A stretch of 64,000 bases of DNA from VAZQ01 sp963721005 (lineage in GTDB: Bacteria > Pseudomonadota > Alphaproteobacteria > Rhizobiales > Xanthobacteraceae), in NCBI GenBank assembly GCA_963721005.1, contig CAVRHR010000006.1:537880-601879 (forward strand). Direction: 5' to 3'. Positions 46,301-54,090 of the stretch are shown piece after piece (position 1 is the stretch's first letter; every line of letters starts with the position of its first letter). A program made the translations under genes and the position numbers. The notes under the pieces are model-generated. The model was not told the DNA's origin and did not search any database. It worked only from the letters and a program-made list of their open reading frames with translations.

Positions 46301-46865
46301 GCTCGGGCGCGGTTCCGTGGCGTTGCAGCTCGACATAGAGCCGATCGCCGAACAGAGCGAGCAGTGCGGCGCAGCGCGCAGCCGCGAGGCTGCCCTGACC
46401 GGCCACGATCGCGGCATCGAGCGGACCGCTCGGACCGCCGGATAGAGCGATCAGTCCCTGCGCTTCGGCCTCCAGCCAGGCCAGCTTGATGTGCGGGGGC
46501 TCGTTGGGCGGCGTCTCCAGGAAGGCGCGTGAGTTGAGCCGCATCAGGCTGCGATAGCCGGCCTCGCGCGCGGCCAGGAGAACGATACGCGGACGGTTGA
46601 GCGGCAGGCCGCCGCCGGCGCGCGGACCGGCGTCCTGATCGGCGAAATCGACCGCCAGCGCGCAGCCGATGATCGGCTGGATCCCATAGCCGGCGATCTT
46701 CTCGGAAAACTCGAGCGCGCCGAACATGTTGTCGGTGTCGGTGAGCGCCAGCGCAGGCTGACGGTCGGCCTTGGCGAGCTCGACCAGCCGCGCGATCGGG
46801 AGCGCGCCCTCGAGTAGGGAATAGGACGAGTGCACGTGCAGGTGCACGAAAGCAGGGTCTACCAT
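43395..46865 (-). CDS. dnaE: DNA polymerase III alpha subunit
   Basis: The replicative polymerase is 1156 aa from ATG 46865 (MVDPAFVHLHVHSSYSLLEG); 19 more upstream codons lack homology. The N-terminal PHP domain shows HLHVHSSYS, the polymerase catalytic site PDFDIDFCQDRRDEVIRYVQ, and the helix-hairpin-helix and OB-fold regions follow to the C-terminus. No ImuA/ImuB genes flank it, so it is the replicative DnaE1, not SOS DnaE2. It is downstream on the same strand of the SOS-controlled peptide gene 47066-47164, with 200 bases between. Confidence 0.98.
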   Translation of the reverse strand: MVDPAFVHLHVHSSYSLLEGALPIARLVELAKADRQPALALTDTDNMFGALEFSEKIAGYGIQPIIGCALAVDFADQDAGPRAGGGLPLNRPRIVLLAAREAGYRSLMRLNSRAFLETPPNEPPHIKLAWLEAEAQGLIALSGGPSGPLDAAIVAGQGSLAAARCAALLALFGDRLYVELQRHGTAPERLAEAALVELAYAQGIPLVASNEPFFATRDDYEAHDALICIAEGRYVAETDRRQLTAEHRFKTRAEMAALFADLPEALASTVEIAQRCAFRPRVRTPILPRFSVGTDSAVVDEAAELRRQAETGLERRLAVHGLAAGRTVEEYRERLAYEIGVIAGMKYPGYFLIVADFIQWAKAQGIPVGPGRGSGAGSLVAYALTITDLDPIRFGLLFERFLNPERVSMPDFDIDFCQDRRDEVIRYVQDRYGRDHVAQIITFGTLQARGVLRDVGRVLQMPYGQVDKLCKLVPQNPANPISLKRAIEDEPRLQAARDSDPVVKRAFDIAQRLEGLHRHASTHAAGIVIGERPLAETVPLYRDPKSLTPVIQFNMKWVEQAGLVKFDFLGLKTLTVLQTAVTLVRKRGIEIDLLGIPLDDPKTFATLARGETVGIFQVESQGMRRALVDMRPDRFEDIIVLVALYRPGPMANIPTYCARKLGQEQIEYLHPKLEPILAPTYGIITYQEQVQQIAKDLAGYSLGKADILRRAMGKKDKKEMASQRDDFISGAIGRGVDAAVASTIFDACAKFAEYGFNKSHSAPYALLTYQTAYMKANHPVEFLAASMTLDMSNTDKLAEFRGEAQRLGIRVEAPSVNRSGAAFDVEGNTIHYALAALKGVGGQAVEAIVASRGERPFTDLSDFADRVNPRAVNKRVLESLAAAGAFDALEADRARVFAAVDFMLSSAQRTHEAQTTGQSELFGGATARPQLGLPSVEPWLPAERLQKEFEAIGFFLSGHPLDDYAAALKRLRVQSWAELSRAVKAGASGGKVAGTVVARLERRTRTGSKMGIIELSDPSGHFEAVVFSEGLAQFRDVLEPGRALLLTISAELQGDDVRARIQMAEPLDEAAAKLQKGLRVFLRDPAPIESVAKRLEGSGPAPARPGPARSDGEVSVILMLDRGTEVEVKLPGRFKVSPQIAGAIKAVPGVVAVEAV

Positions 46866-47065
46866 GGAACCCTCGCGAATCTGGAGCCCTCGAGAATCTG
46901 AGGACGTGATCGTGCGGGTCACGGCATGGCCTGTCCATCGCTACCGCGGAAAACGCGCGGCCGGTGCGCCTTATCCCCAGGTGGGTGCCCCGATCCCCAG
47001 GGCACCCCACTCTCCAAGTGCGCGCGCTCCCGTGCGGTTGGTCCCGGACGGTTCGGGCGGCTTTT

Positions 47066-47164
47066 TCAGAGGGTAGCGATGACCTGGGCCCAGATCGCGA
47101 CCATTCCCAGAAACAGCGCCAGCGAGGCCAAGGTGGCGGCTTCTTCGGCAAAAATACGGAACAT
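47066..47164 (-). CDS. SOS-controlled 32-aa membrane peptide (unannotated small gene)
   Basis: ATG 47164 to TGA 47066 encodes 32 aa: start MFRIFAEEAATLASL, then a hydrophobic helix (ALFLGMVAIWAQVIATL) with no charged residue after the two Glu at 7-8. That predicts a single-pass inner-membrane peptide with a short acidic N-terminus. A purine-rich ribosome-binding site, AGGGGAGAG, ends five bases before the ATG. The promoter region holds two exact LexA boxes (see 47184-47216). Known precedent: Caulobacter SidA, a 29-aa LexA-regulated membrane peptide that blocks division at FtsW/FtsN. Similarity in size, topology and regulation is what I see; shared ancestry is not shown. Alternatively it could be a toxic type I peptide. 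Confidence 0.75.
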   Translation of the reverse strand: MFRIFAEEAATLASLALFLGMVAIWAQVIATL

Positions 47165-47183
47165 ACAACTCTCCCCTTGCTAG

Positions 47184-47216
47184 GAACGAAAGAAGAACAT
47201 AGTTCTTATTATGTTC
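47184..47216 (-). promoter_or_regulatory. Tandem LexA operators and promoter of the 32-aa peptide
   Basis: On the plus strand GAAC-N7-GAAC lies at 47184-47198 and GTTC-N7-GTTC at 47202-47216; both are exact matches to the alphaproteobacterial SOS box, three bases apart. On the minus strand TTGACT (47223-47218), a 16-base spacer and TATGTT (47201-47196) form a promoter in which the spacer and the -10 lie under the operators. LexA bound there would block RNA polymerase. The ATG is 20 bases past the nearer box. Confidence 0.88.
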
Positions 47217-47332
47217 TAGTCAAGCGGGCTGCTCATGAAGTTTCAGTCCGGACCAACCGGCGGGAAAATCGGTCAACGCGCGCTCCCGTACGGATAGTCG
47301 TCCAGCGGCCCCACAACCAACCGGGGAGTCAA

Positions 47333-47710
47333 ATGCGTATAGTCGGTTTGGCGATGGTTCTGGCGCTGGCGGTTGGGGCATGCGCCGGGCGGGCTCCGCA
47401 GCCGGTCGCGGTGGTTCAGCCGCAGGATCGATATACGGATTGCACCGCCATCACGGCGGAGATCGAAGCCAACAACCAGAAGGTCAGCGAGCTTGCGTCC
47501 GAGCAGGGTCTCAAGGTCGGTCAGAACGTCGCCGCCGGGGTGGCTGGCCTGGTGGTCTGGCCCCTGCTCTTCGCCATGGATTTCCAGGACACTCCTGGCA
47601 AGGAAGTCGCCGCGCTGCAGAGCCGCCAGCAATATCTCGCCACCTTGGCGGAGCAGCGCTGCATGCCGGCAGCGCCGCCGCCGCAACGCACGCCGGCTCG
47701 CAAGCATTGA
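47333..47710 (+). CDS. Small lipoprotein
   Basis: The product is 125 aa from ATG 47333 (MRIVGLAMVLALAVGACAGR), with a short basic start, hydrophobic core and lipobox VGAC, so Cys17 would be lipidated. The body holds a hydrophilic coiled stretch (AITAEIEANNQKVSELASEQ) and then a hydrophobic VAAGVAGLVVWPLLFAMDF segment. The Pro-rich tail ends PARKH. Family unknown; it is divergent from the SOS peptide, whose operators lie 117 bases upstream, but nothing shows that LexA controls it too. Confidence 0.78.
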   Translation: MRIVGLAMVLALAVGACAGRAPQPVAVVQPQDRYTDCTAITAEIEANNQKVSELASEQGLKVGQNVAAGVAGLVVWPLLFAMDFQDTPGKEVAALQSRQQYLATLAEQRCMPAAPPPQRTPARKH

Positions 47711-47754
47711 GCCTGCACAGCGGCCCGCGCCCGCACGAGCGCCTGCGTCAGCGG

Positions 47755-47952
47755 CTAGAACGTGCGCGCTTGTTTGGAGACCGGCGAGTCCCGCAGAGCG
47801 TCGGTCGGAAAGCTGCCGCTCTGGCGTTGCGTTCCATCGAACCAGGCGCACTCTACGACCTCTTTTCCATCGGTCGTCATGCCGACGTCGGTCACCGTCA
47901 TCCGCGGACTTCCGGATCTCAACTGGACCGTGTCCCCGATCTTGAAGCCCAT
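47755..47952 (-). CDS. YodC/DUF2158 family small protein
   Basis: The 65-aa protein, MGFKIGDTVQLRSGSPRMTV, continues VTDVGMTTDGKEVVECAWFD and ends in a basic tail. Order and spacing (VGD.VQL.SG.P.MTV ... CAWFDG) match the DUF2158 fold, a small SH3-like beta-barrel. Function unknown. It is convergent with the lipoprotein gene. Confidence 0.8.
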   Translation of the reverse strand: MGFKIGDTVQLRSGSPRMTVTDVGMTTDGKEVVECAWFDGTQRQSGSFPTDALRDSPVSKQARTF

Positions 47953-48063
47953 TACCGCCCCCGAAATTCCGACTTATTAGATTGGCGGTGGAACCGATAA
48001 TCAACCCATATGAAGCGGCGTAGCCCGGACAGTTTGCCACATGTGTGGATCGCAGCTCGACGC

Positions 48064-48151
48064 TATAATTGATTCGCAATTGACCTCAGCGCTTTTGTCC
48101 CGCGCATGTGTTAAGAGGTCGACAGGCCCCGGTGTCCCCCCGCCGGGGCCT
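48064..48151 (+). promoter_or_regulatory. Consensus -10 box and downstream hairpin, possible short transcript
   Basis: TATAAT lies at 48064-48069 without a clear -35. About 55 bases on, AGGCCCCGG (48124-48132) and CCGGGGCCT (48143-48151) pair as a 9-bp stem, followed by TTTG. A transcript from about 48076 to 48155 would be roughly 80 bases and end in this hairpin; it could be a small RNA or the leader of the gene at 48199. Confidence 0.35.
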
Positions 48152-48198
48152 TTGCCTTGATGGGGAATTGCGCGGGCGAGCCGCGACCGGAGATTTCA

Positions 48199-48375
48199 AT
48201 GACCGATTCGAATCCTTGGCACAATCCGAGCGAGGACTATCCGCCATCGCGTCCAGGCAAGATGATATTTCTTGGGGCCGCGGTGGTGTGCGCCCTCGGT
48301 GCCGTCATCGCGAATTGGGTGGCGATCTCGACCTTTGCCCATATTCCGCAAATCAAGGCTTCTCTGGGCTTCTGA
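48199..48375 (+). CDS. Small single-pass membrane protein
   Basis: The product is 58 aa from ATG 48199 (MTDSNPWHNPSEDYPPSRPG). The hydrophilic N-terminal half is followed by one membrane segment, about residues 22-44 (MIFLGAAVVCALGAVIANWV). No family recognised. Codon usage resembles its neighbours and no overlapping ORF on the other strand is better. Confidence 0.6.
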   Translation: MTDSNPWHNPSEDYPPSRPGKMIFLGAAVVCALGAVIANWVAISTFAHIPQIKASLGF

Positions 48376-48481
48376 GACGCCACCAGGCGCGTGAACCAAT
48401 CGTCGCGCACGGTTGTCTGGTGGGCCAGCTCGACGACCGCCGCGGGTAGCGCAGCTGCAACTCGTTGCCCTTTCGCCCGCC

Positions 48482-49027
48482 TCAGGGCTCGAGCGCGCGT
48501 GCCATCTCGAGCAACCTGTTGATGGTGCTCCAGTTGCGCCCGGTTGCCGGGACCCGCAGCGTCTTGTCGAGAAATGCCGTCAGCTTTGAGCGAGCGACGC
48601 CCTGCGCATAGTCGATGTAGAGATGCTCGCCCTCGAGCCGCAACTGCTCCGGTCCCGGGTAGGCACGAAGCGCGTCAGCGACCCCGGCGGGCGGAAGGCC
48701 ATCGAGAAAATTGACCATCAGCCGGTTGGGCCGCTCGGCGGCGGCCGCCTCGAACGGGTTCCCGGCGATCACTGCCGCCAGGCTCTGCGGCGTGCGAATG
48801 AGCGCGTGGTTCCGGGTCAGGCCGAACCGGTCGCGCAGGATATCCGTGAGCAGGCGCTTCACCGCCGCTGCCGATTTGTCGGTCTCGACGACGACATTGC
48901 CGCTGGCGATATAGGTCGACACGCGGCCGAGCCCGGCCTTCATGCAGGCGGCCTTGAGCTCCCGCATGGGCAATCTGCCGGTTCCCCCGACATTGACGGC
49001 GCGCATAAGCGCGATGAAGACGGTCAT
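48482..49027 (-). CDS. DUF1697 family protein
   Basis: The 181-aa protein starts MTVFIALMRAVNVGGTGRLP and contains STYIASGNVVVETDKS, NPFEAAAAERPNRLMVNFLD and the C-terminal TGRNWSTINRLLEMARAL. These are hallmarks of DUF1697 (ferredoxin-like fold). Biochemical role unknown; homologues are scattered single genes in soil bacteria. Confidence 0.88.
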   Translation of the reverse strand: MTVFIALMRAVNVGGTGRLPMRELKAACMKAGLGRVSTYIASGNVVVETDKSAAAVKRLLTDILRDRFGLTRNHALIRTPQSLAAVIAGNPFEAAAAERPNRLMVNFLDGLPPAGVADALRAYPGPEQLRLEGEHLYIDYAQGVARSKLTAFLDKTLRVPATGRNWSTINRLLEMARALEP

Positions 49028-49064
49028 GTGGGTCGGTCTCTGCGAGCTGATGCCGGCAGGGCGG

Positions 49065-49259
49065 TCAGCCGTTGAGCTTGTGCAACAACCGCTTCAGCGC
49101 CCGTTCGCCGCCGATGCGGGCCATCACGCGATTCTTGAACGGAACATGGCAGCGCATGACCGCCAAGGCCCGGCTGCTCGATCGAATCTCCCAGGTGTAA
49201 GGCTTGGGCAGTCGCGCGCGGCGCTTCACCGCGACCCAATAGTCGACGTATCTGCTCAT
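49065..49259 (-). CDS. Small basic protein of unknown function
   Basis: The product is 64 aa from ATG 49259 (MSRYVDYWVAVKRRARLPKP), rich in Arg and Lys and with no membrane segment. A longer in-frame start exists but its sequence looks non-coding. No family recognised. It is 37 bases upstream of the DUF1697 gene on the same strand. Confidence 0.45.
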   Translation of the reverse strand: MSRYVDYWVAVKRRARLPKPYTWEIRSSSRALAVMRCHVPFKNRVMARIGGERALKRLLHKLNG

Positions 49260-49350
49260 CCCGGAAATATGCGCCCGCTCGGCGCCCAATGACAGCGAAC
49301 AATTACGGCTGCCCGTCTCTCGAAAGAGCCCCTGTCGGGCGGGTGGCGGC

Positions 49351-49393
49351 AAAAAGACCGAGTCTCTGCGGTGTGGCGTGCACAGACTCGGTC
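49351..49393 (-). terminator. Rho-independent terminator downstream of lolCD
   Basis: On the minus strand GACCGAGTCT (49393-49384) pairs exactly with AGACTCGGTC (49365-49356), followed at once by TTTTT (49355-49351). It is 122 bases past the lolD stop and is the best intrinsic terminator in the window. It separates the lolC-lolD unit from the small-gene island below. Confidence 0.85.
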
Positions 49394-49515
49394 AAGGAGG
49401 CACATGAGAAACGTCACCCTTGCGGCAAGGATAAATTCGGCCCGGGTGCATGTCCCTATGCCAAATCGCCGCAAGCGGGGCCGCGCCGGTTGCCCGCGGC
49501 CGACCGCCGCCAGCG

Positions 49516-50223
49516 CTACTCCATCTCGACCACCTGTCCGTCCTTGAGAGTGACGCGGCGATCCATGCGCGCCGCGATATCGCGGTTGTGGGTGGCGATG
49601 ATGGCGGCGAGGCCGGAGGCGCGCACCAGCTGGCTGAGCGCGCTGAACACCTGCTCGGAGGTGCGCGGGTCGAGGTTGCCGGTCGGCTCGTCGGCCAGCA
49701 GGATGCGCGGCGCATTGGAGACCGCGCGCGCGATCGCGACCCGCTGCTGCTCGCCGCCCGAAAGCTGCGCGGGCCGGTGCTCCAGCCGTTCCTTGAGGCC
49801 GAGATAGGAGAGCAGCTCGGTCGCGCGCACGACCGACTCCTTGCGGCCGAGCCCGCGGATCATCTGCGGCAGGATCACGTTCTCGATCGCGGAAAACTCC
49901 GGCAGCAGATGATGGGCCTGGTAGACGAAACCGATATCGGTGCGGCGGATCTGGGTGCGCGCTGTGTCCGACATTTGCGAGGTCGCCACCTGGTCGATAT
50001 AGACCTCGCCCGCATCGGGATGCTCGAGCAGACCGGCGATATGCAGCAACGTCGATTTGCCGGCGCCCGAGGGCGCCACCAGCGCGATCGACTGGCCGGG
50101 CCATACCGCCAGCTCGGCGTTTTTCAGGATTTCGAGCGTGGCGGCGCCTTGCCGGTAGCTGCGGTCGATCGCATGCAGATACAGGATGGGCGGTTGCTCG
50201 CCTCTCGCCGGCGCGTCACTCAT
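49516..50223 (-). CDS. lolD: Lipoprotein-releasing ABC transporter ATPase LolD
   Basis: LolD powers release of outer-membrane lipoproteins from the inner membrane. It is 235 aa from ATG 50223 (MSDAPARGEQPPILYLHAID). Walker A is APSGAGKSTLLHIAG, the Q-loop GFVYQAHHLLPEFSAIENV, the signature LSGGEQQRVAIARA, and Walker B RILLADEPTGNLD. It is 11 bases downstream of the repaired lolC stop. Confidence 0.96.
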   Translation of the reverse strand: MSDAPARGEQPPILYLHAIDRSYRQGAATLEILKNAELAVWPGQSIALVAPSGAGKSTLLHIAGLLEHPDAGEVYIDQVATSQMSDTARTQIRRTDIGFVYQAHHLLPEFSAIENVILPQMIRGLGRKESVVRATELLSYLGLKERLEHRPAQLSGGEQQRVAIARAVSNAPRILLADEPTGNLDPRTSEQVFSALSQLVRASGLAAIIATHNRDIAARMDRRVTLKDGQVVEME

Positions 50224-50234
50224 GGCGCGGCGTC

Positions 50235-51504
50235 TCACTCATAGCGCAGCGCCTCGACCGGATCGAGCCGCGCCGCGCGCCAGGCCGGATAGAGCGTCGC
50301 CAGGAACGACAGCGTCAGCGCCATCACCAGTACCGCGGAGGTCTCGCCCCAGTTCAGCTCGGCCGGCAAGCGCGAAAGGAAATAGAGCTCGGGCGAGAAT
50401 AGATCCGTATTGGTGAGCCAGGACAGAAACCGGCGGATCGAACTCGATGTTGAGGCAGATCAGCACCGCCAGCAGGAAGCCGATGATGGTCCCGGTCACG
50501 CCGATCGATGCGCCGGTGATCATGAAGACCCGCATGATCGAGCTTTGCGTCGCGCCCATGGTGCGCAAAATGCCGATATCGGATCCCTTGTCCTTCACCA
50601 GCATGGTAAGGCCGGAGATGATGTTGAAGGCCGCCACCAGCACGATCAGGCTGAGGATGATGAACATCACGTTGCGCTCGACCTGGAGCGCGTTGAAAAA
50701 GGTGGCGTTGCGCTGGCGCCAGTCGATCATGAAGATCGGGCGCTGGGCCGCCGCCGTGACCGGCTCCTTGAAGCGATCGACGCGGTCGGGAGCGTCGATA
50801 TAGACCTCGATCGCGGTCACATCGCCGGCGCGATTGAAATAGGCCTGCGATTCGGTGAGTGGCATATAGAGGAGCGACGCGTCGTATTCGGACATGCCGA
50901 TCTCGAACACGGCGGCGACCTTGTAGGACTTGATGCGCGGAGTGGTGCCCATCGGGGTCACCGCGCCGCGCGGCGCGACCAGGGTCACGTTGTCGCCCGC
51001 GCGCAGCGACAGCTGATCGGCCAGCCGGCGGCCGATCGCCACCCCCTGCCCATCGTCGAAGCCTTCGAGCGTCCCCTGCTTGATGTTCTTGTCGATCGAG
51101 CCGAGCTTGACGAGGTCGCGCGCGCGCATGCCGCGCACCAGCACGCCGGCGGAGTTGAACGGCGATGAGGCGAGCGCCTGGCCCTCGACGATCGGTGCCG
51201 CCAGCCGGACGCCGGAGATATTGGAGATCCGATCGGAGACCGGCTCCCAGTCGGTGAGCGGCGATTCGAGCGGCTGGATCAGGAGGTGCCCGTTGAGGCC
51301 GAGGATCTTGTCGAGAAGCTCGGTGCGGAATCCGTTCATCACCGCCATGACCACGATGAGGTTCAAGACCCCGAGCGCGATGCCCAGGAACGAGAAGCCG
51401 GCAATGACCGAGATGAATCCTTCCTTGCGTCGGGCGCGCAGGTAGCGCAGCGACAGCATCCATTCGAAGGCCGCGAAGGGGCGGGTTCGGGTCAACTCAG
51501 CCAT
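50235..51504 (-). CDS. lolC: Lipoprotein-releasing permease LolC/LolE-type, one +1 frameshift
   Basis: LolC, with LolD, extracts lipoproteins for LolA. Read from ATG 51504 (MAELTRTRPFAAFEWMLSLR), it has four membrane segments with a large periplasmic domain (about 55-270). An extra base near 50441 breaks the last two segments; in the next frame they read IRRFLSWLTNTDLFSPELYF to WRAARLDPVEALRYE and a TGA at 50235, with 11 bases to lolD. Repaired length is about 422 aa. A single permease gene serves as both LolC and LolE in many alphaproteobacteria. Confidence 0.93.
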
Positions 51505-51607
51505 GAAATTCTCCCGGACCCGATTTTCACATGATTCTGGCCGTTTCACGCCCTGGTGGACGGCCGCCAAGGGCATAACAGCGCAAAAATGCAGATACGC
51601 ACAGACT

Positions 51608-52942
51608 TCAAGTCGCGGGTGGCCGGGGCGCGAGCCGCTCCAGAGCGTCGGCCGGGCTCAACAGCTCACGGCTGCCGTCGGCGCGCCGCTTGACCTCGAT
51701 CTTGCCCTCAGCGAGTCCGCGCGGGCCGATCATGACCTGAAACGGAATGCCGATCAGGTCGGCGGTGGCGAACTTCGCCCCCGGCCGCTGGTCGAGATCG
51801 TCGTAAAGAACATCGACGCCGCGGCCGGTGAGCGCGCCATAGAGCTGCTCGCAGGCCGCATCGGTGTCGGCGCTGCCCTGTTTGAGGTTGAGGATGGCCA
51901 CCCGGAACGGGGCGACCAGCTCCGGCCATTTGATCCCAGCGTCGTCGTGGAAGGCCTCGATGATGGCGCCCACCAGCCGGGAAACCCCGACCCCATAGGA
52001 GCCGGCATGGACCGGCCGCTCGACGCCGTCGGGCCCGGCCACCAGGGCCTTCATGGGGTTGGAATATTTGGTGCCAAAATAGAACACTTGGCCGACCTCG
52101 ATGCCGCGGGTGTGGACGCGCTTGTCGGCCGGCACCTCGCGCTCAAAGCGCCCCGAATCGTGCACGTCCTCGGTCGCCGCATAGAGGCTGGTCCATTGCC
52201 TGATGATCGGGGTGAGGTCGGCTTGGTAGTCGACGTCGTCGCCGGGGGCGGCGAGATCGAGCACATCGCGGTTGCAATAGACCCCGGACTCGCCGGTCTC
52301 GGCCAGGATGATGAATTCGTGGCTCAGGTCGCCGCCGATCGGGCCGGTTTCCGCCGCCATCGGAATGGCCTTGAGCCCCATGCGGGCGAAGGTGCGCAGA
52401 TAGGCGACGAACATCTTGTCGTAGGAGCGCCGCGCGGCGGCCTCGTCGACATCGAACGAATAGGCGTCCTTCATCAGGAATTCCCGCCCGCGCATGACGC
52501 CGAAGCGGGGCCGCTGCTCGTCGCGAAACTTCCACTGGATGTGGTAGAGATTGAGCGGCAAATCCTTGTACGAGCGCACCGCGGAGTGGAAGATTTCCGT
52601 GATCATCTCCTCATTGGTCGGGCCATACAGCATTTCCCGCTCATGGCGGTCGGTGATGCGCAGCATTTCCGGGCCATAGGCGTCGTAGCGCCCGCTCTCG
52701 CGCCACAGATCGGCGAGCTGCAGGGTCGGCATCAAGAGCTCGATGGCGCCGGCGCGGTTCTGCTCCTGGCGCACGATCTCCTCGATCTTGCGCAGCACCC
52801 GAAGGCCGAGCGGCAGCCAGGCATAGATGCCGGCGGCCTCCTGCCGCACCATGCCGGAGCGCAGCATCAGGCGATGGGAGGCGATCTCCGCTTCCTTGGG
52901 GGTTTCACGCAGCAGTGGTAAGAAGTAACGCGATAATCGCAT
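51608..52942 (-). CDS. proS: Prolyl-tRNA synthetase (short alphaproteobacterial form)
   Basis: ProRS charges tRNA-Pro. The 444-aa class II enzyme has MRLSRYFLPLLRETPKEAEI, motif 2 (FRDEQRPRFGVMRGREFLMK) and motif 3 with GVGVSRLVGAIIEA, plus the C-terminal anticodon domain. It lacks the editing insertion of E. coli ProRS (572 aa), as is normal in Alphaproteobacteria. Confidence 0.97.
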   Translation of the reverse strand: MRLSRYFLPLLRETPKEAEIASHRLMLRSGMVRQEAAGIYAWLPLGLRVLRKIEEIVRQEQNRAGAIELLMPTLQLADLWRESGRYDAYGPEMLRITDRHEREMLYGPTNEEMITEIFHSAVRSYKDLPLNLYHIQWKFRDEQRPRFGVMRGREFLMKDAYSFDVDEAAARRSYDKMFVAYLRTFARMGLKAIPMAAETGPIGGDLSHEFIILAETGESGVYCNRDVLDLAAPGDDVDYQADLTPIIRQWTSLYAATEDVHDSGRFEREVPADKRVHTRGIEVGQVFYFGTKYSNPMKALVAGPDGVERPVHAGSYGVGVSRLVGAIIEAFHDDAGIKWPELVAPFRVAILNLKQGSADTDAACEQLYGALTGRGVDVLYDDLDQRPGAKFATADLIGIPFQVMIGPRGLAEGKIEVKRRADGSRELLSPADALERLAPRPPAT

Positions 52943-53073
52943 GGCGAGCTTTGAGAATTGGGAAAGGAGACGAGGCCCGGAAGTGAAGCCGGATCATCGG
53001 CGAAAACACAAGGGCCATCAAGGCTTTCGGGAGCCCGGGTCGGGTAAATTCACCAAGGCCGGTCAAATATTCG

Positions 53074-53274
53074 ATGTCCGCAATTCGAAATTATAGTGGC
53101 AAATTGGCGCGATATCCCATATCGTCCACGGTGCGGAAGGCGCTCGGGACACAAGCTCGTGCCGCCACGCGGTCCAAGTCATGGGAGGACCTCCCCCAAA
53201 AGGCGCTTCAAGTCGCCGGAATCTCGGTCGAGAGACTCAAGCAAATTCGGTCGGATGGGAATCTTTTCGTTTGA
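53074..53274 (+). CDS. Small protein of unknown function
   Basis: The product is 66 aa: MSAIRNYSGKLARYPISSTV, then a basic segment and an alpha-helical C-terminus (QVAGISVERLKQIRSDGNLF). An exact terminator hairpin begins at the stop codon, which supports real expression. The gene is on the opposite strand from all neighbours. No family is recognised; the tail resembles a short DNA-binding helix. Confidence 0.5.
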   Translation: MSAIRNYSGKLARYPISSTVRKALGTQARAATRSKSWEDLPQKALQVAGISVERLKQIRSDGNLFV

Positions 53275-53302
53275 GCAGGGCCTCGGCCCTGCTCTTTTGT
53301 TT
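53273..53302 (+). terminator. Rho-independent terminator of the 66-aa gene
   Basis: GAGCAGGGC and GCCCTGCTC (53273-53294) form a 9-bp stem with a CTCG tetraloop, then TTTTGTTT. The stem starts one base inside the stop codon of the gene at 53074, so they belong together. Confidence 0.8.
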
Positions 53303-53331
53303 ATATGGGCACGCGCTCGCGGCGCCAGCCC

Positions 53332-53601
53332 TCAATTCGTCATGCCGAGCCAGCCGGCCAGCTGATCGATGGTGACCAGCCGATAGAAATAGACCATGAA
53401 CCAGGCGGCGAACACCACGGCCGACACGATGGTGGTCCAGACGAGCTTGCCCCTGAGATTGGTCATGACCGGCGCGCCAGGATCGGTGCCGGGCGTCATC
53501 TCACCGGCTTCGTGCTGGCTGTGCACGCCGAACGGCAGCACCGCGAACAGGACGATCCACCAGATCACGAAATAGATCGCCAGGGCGGTGAAGACCGACA
53601 C
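53332..53601 (-). CDS. DUF1467 family membrane protein
   Basis: The 89-aa protein has two membrane segments (about 4-24 and 57-76), starting MSVFTALAIYFVIWWIVLFA. FGVHSQHEAGEMTPGTDPGA between them is the DUF1467 signature. The gene's usual place is between mce and proS in Alphaproteobacteria; function unknown. It is separated from mce by three bases. Confidence 0.93.
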   Translation of the reverse strand: MSVFTALAIYFVIWWIVLFAVLPFGVHSQHEAGEMTPGTDPGAPVMTNLRGKLVWTTIVSAVVFAAWFMVYFYRLVTIDQLAGWLGMTN

Positions 53602-53604
53602 CGC

Positions 53605-54012
<408 letters not shown>

Positions 54013-54090
54013 ATCGCTTCCTTTGCGGTGTGGCCCGGCACTGGTTGAGCTTCCGTCGACTGCGTCTTCAGGCGGTCGGCAGCGCGGACA

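Noticed and set aside
43389..46445. 1018-codon open frame on the plus strand opposite dnaE
   Set aside because: It mirrors the dnaE codon structure; the amino-acid composition (Arg, Gly, His, Ala) is that of a GC-rich antisense shadow and it contains no recognisable motif.
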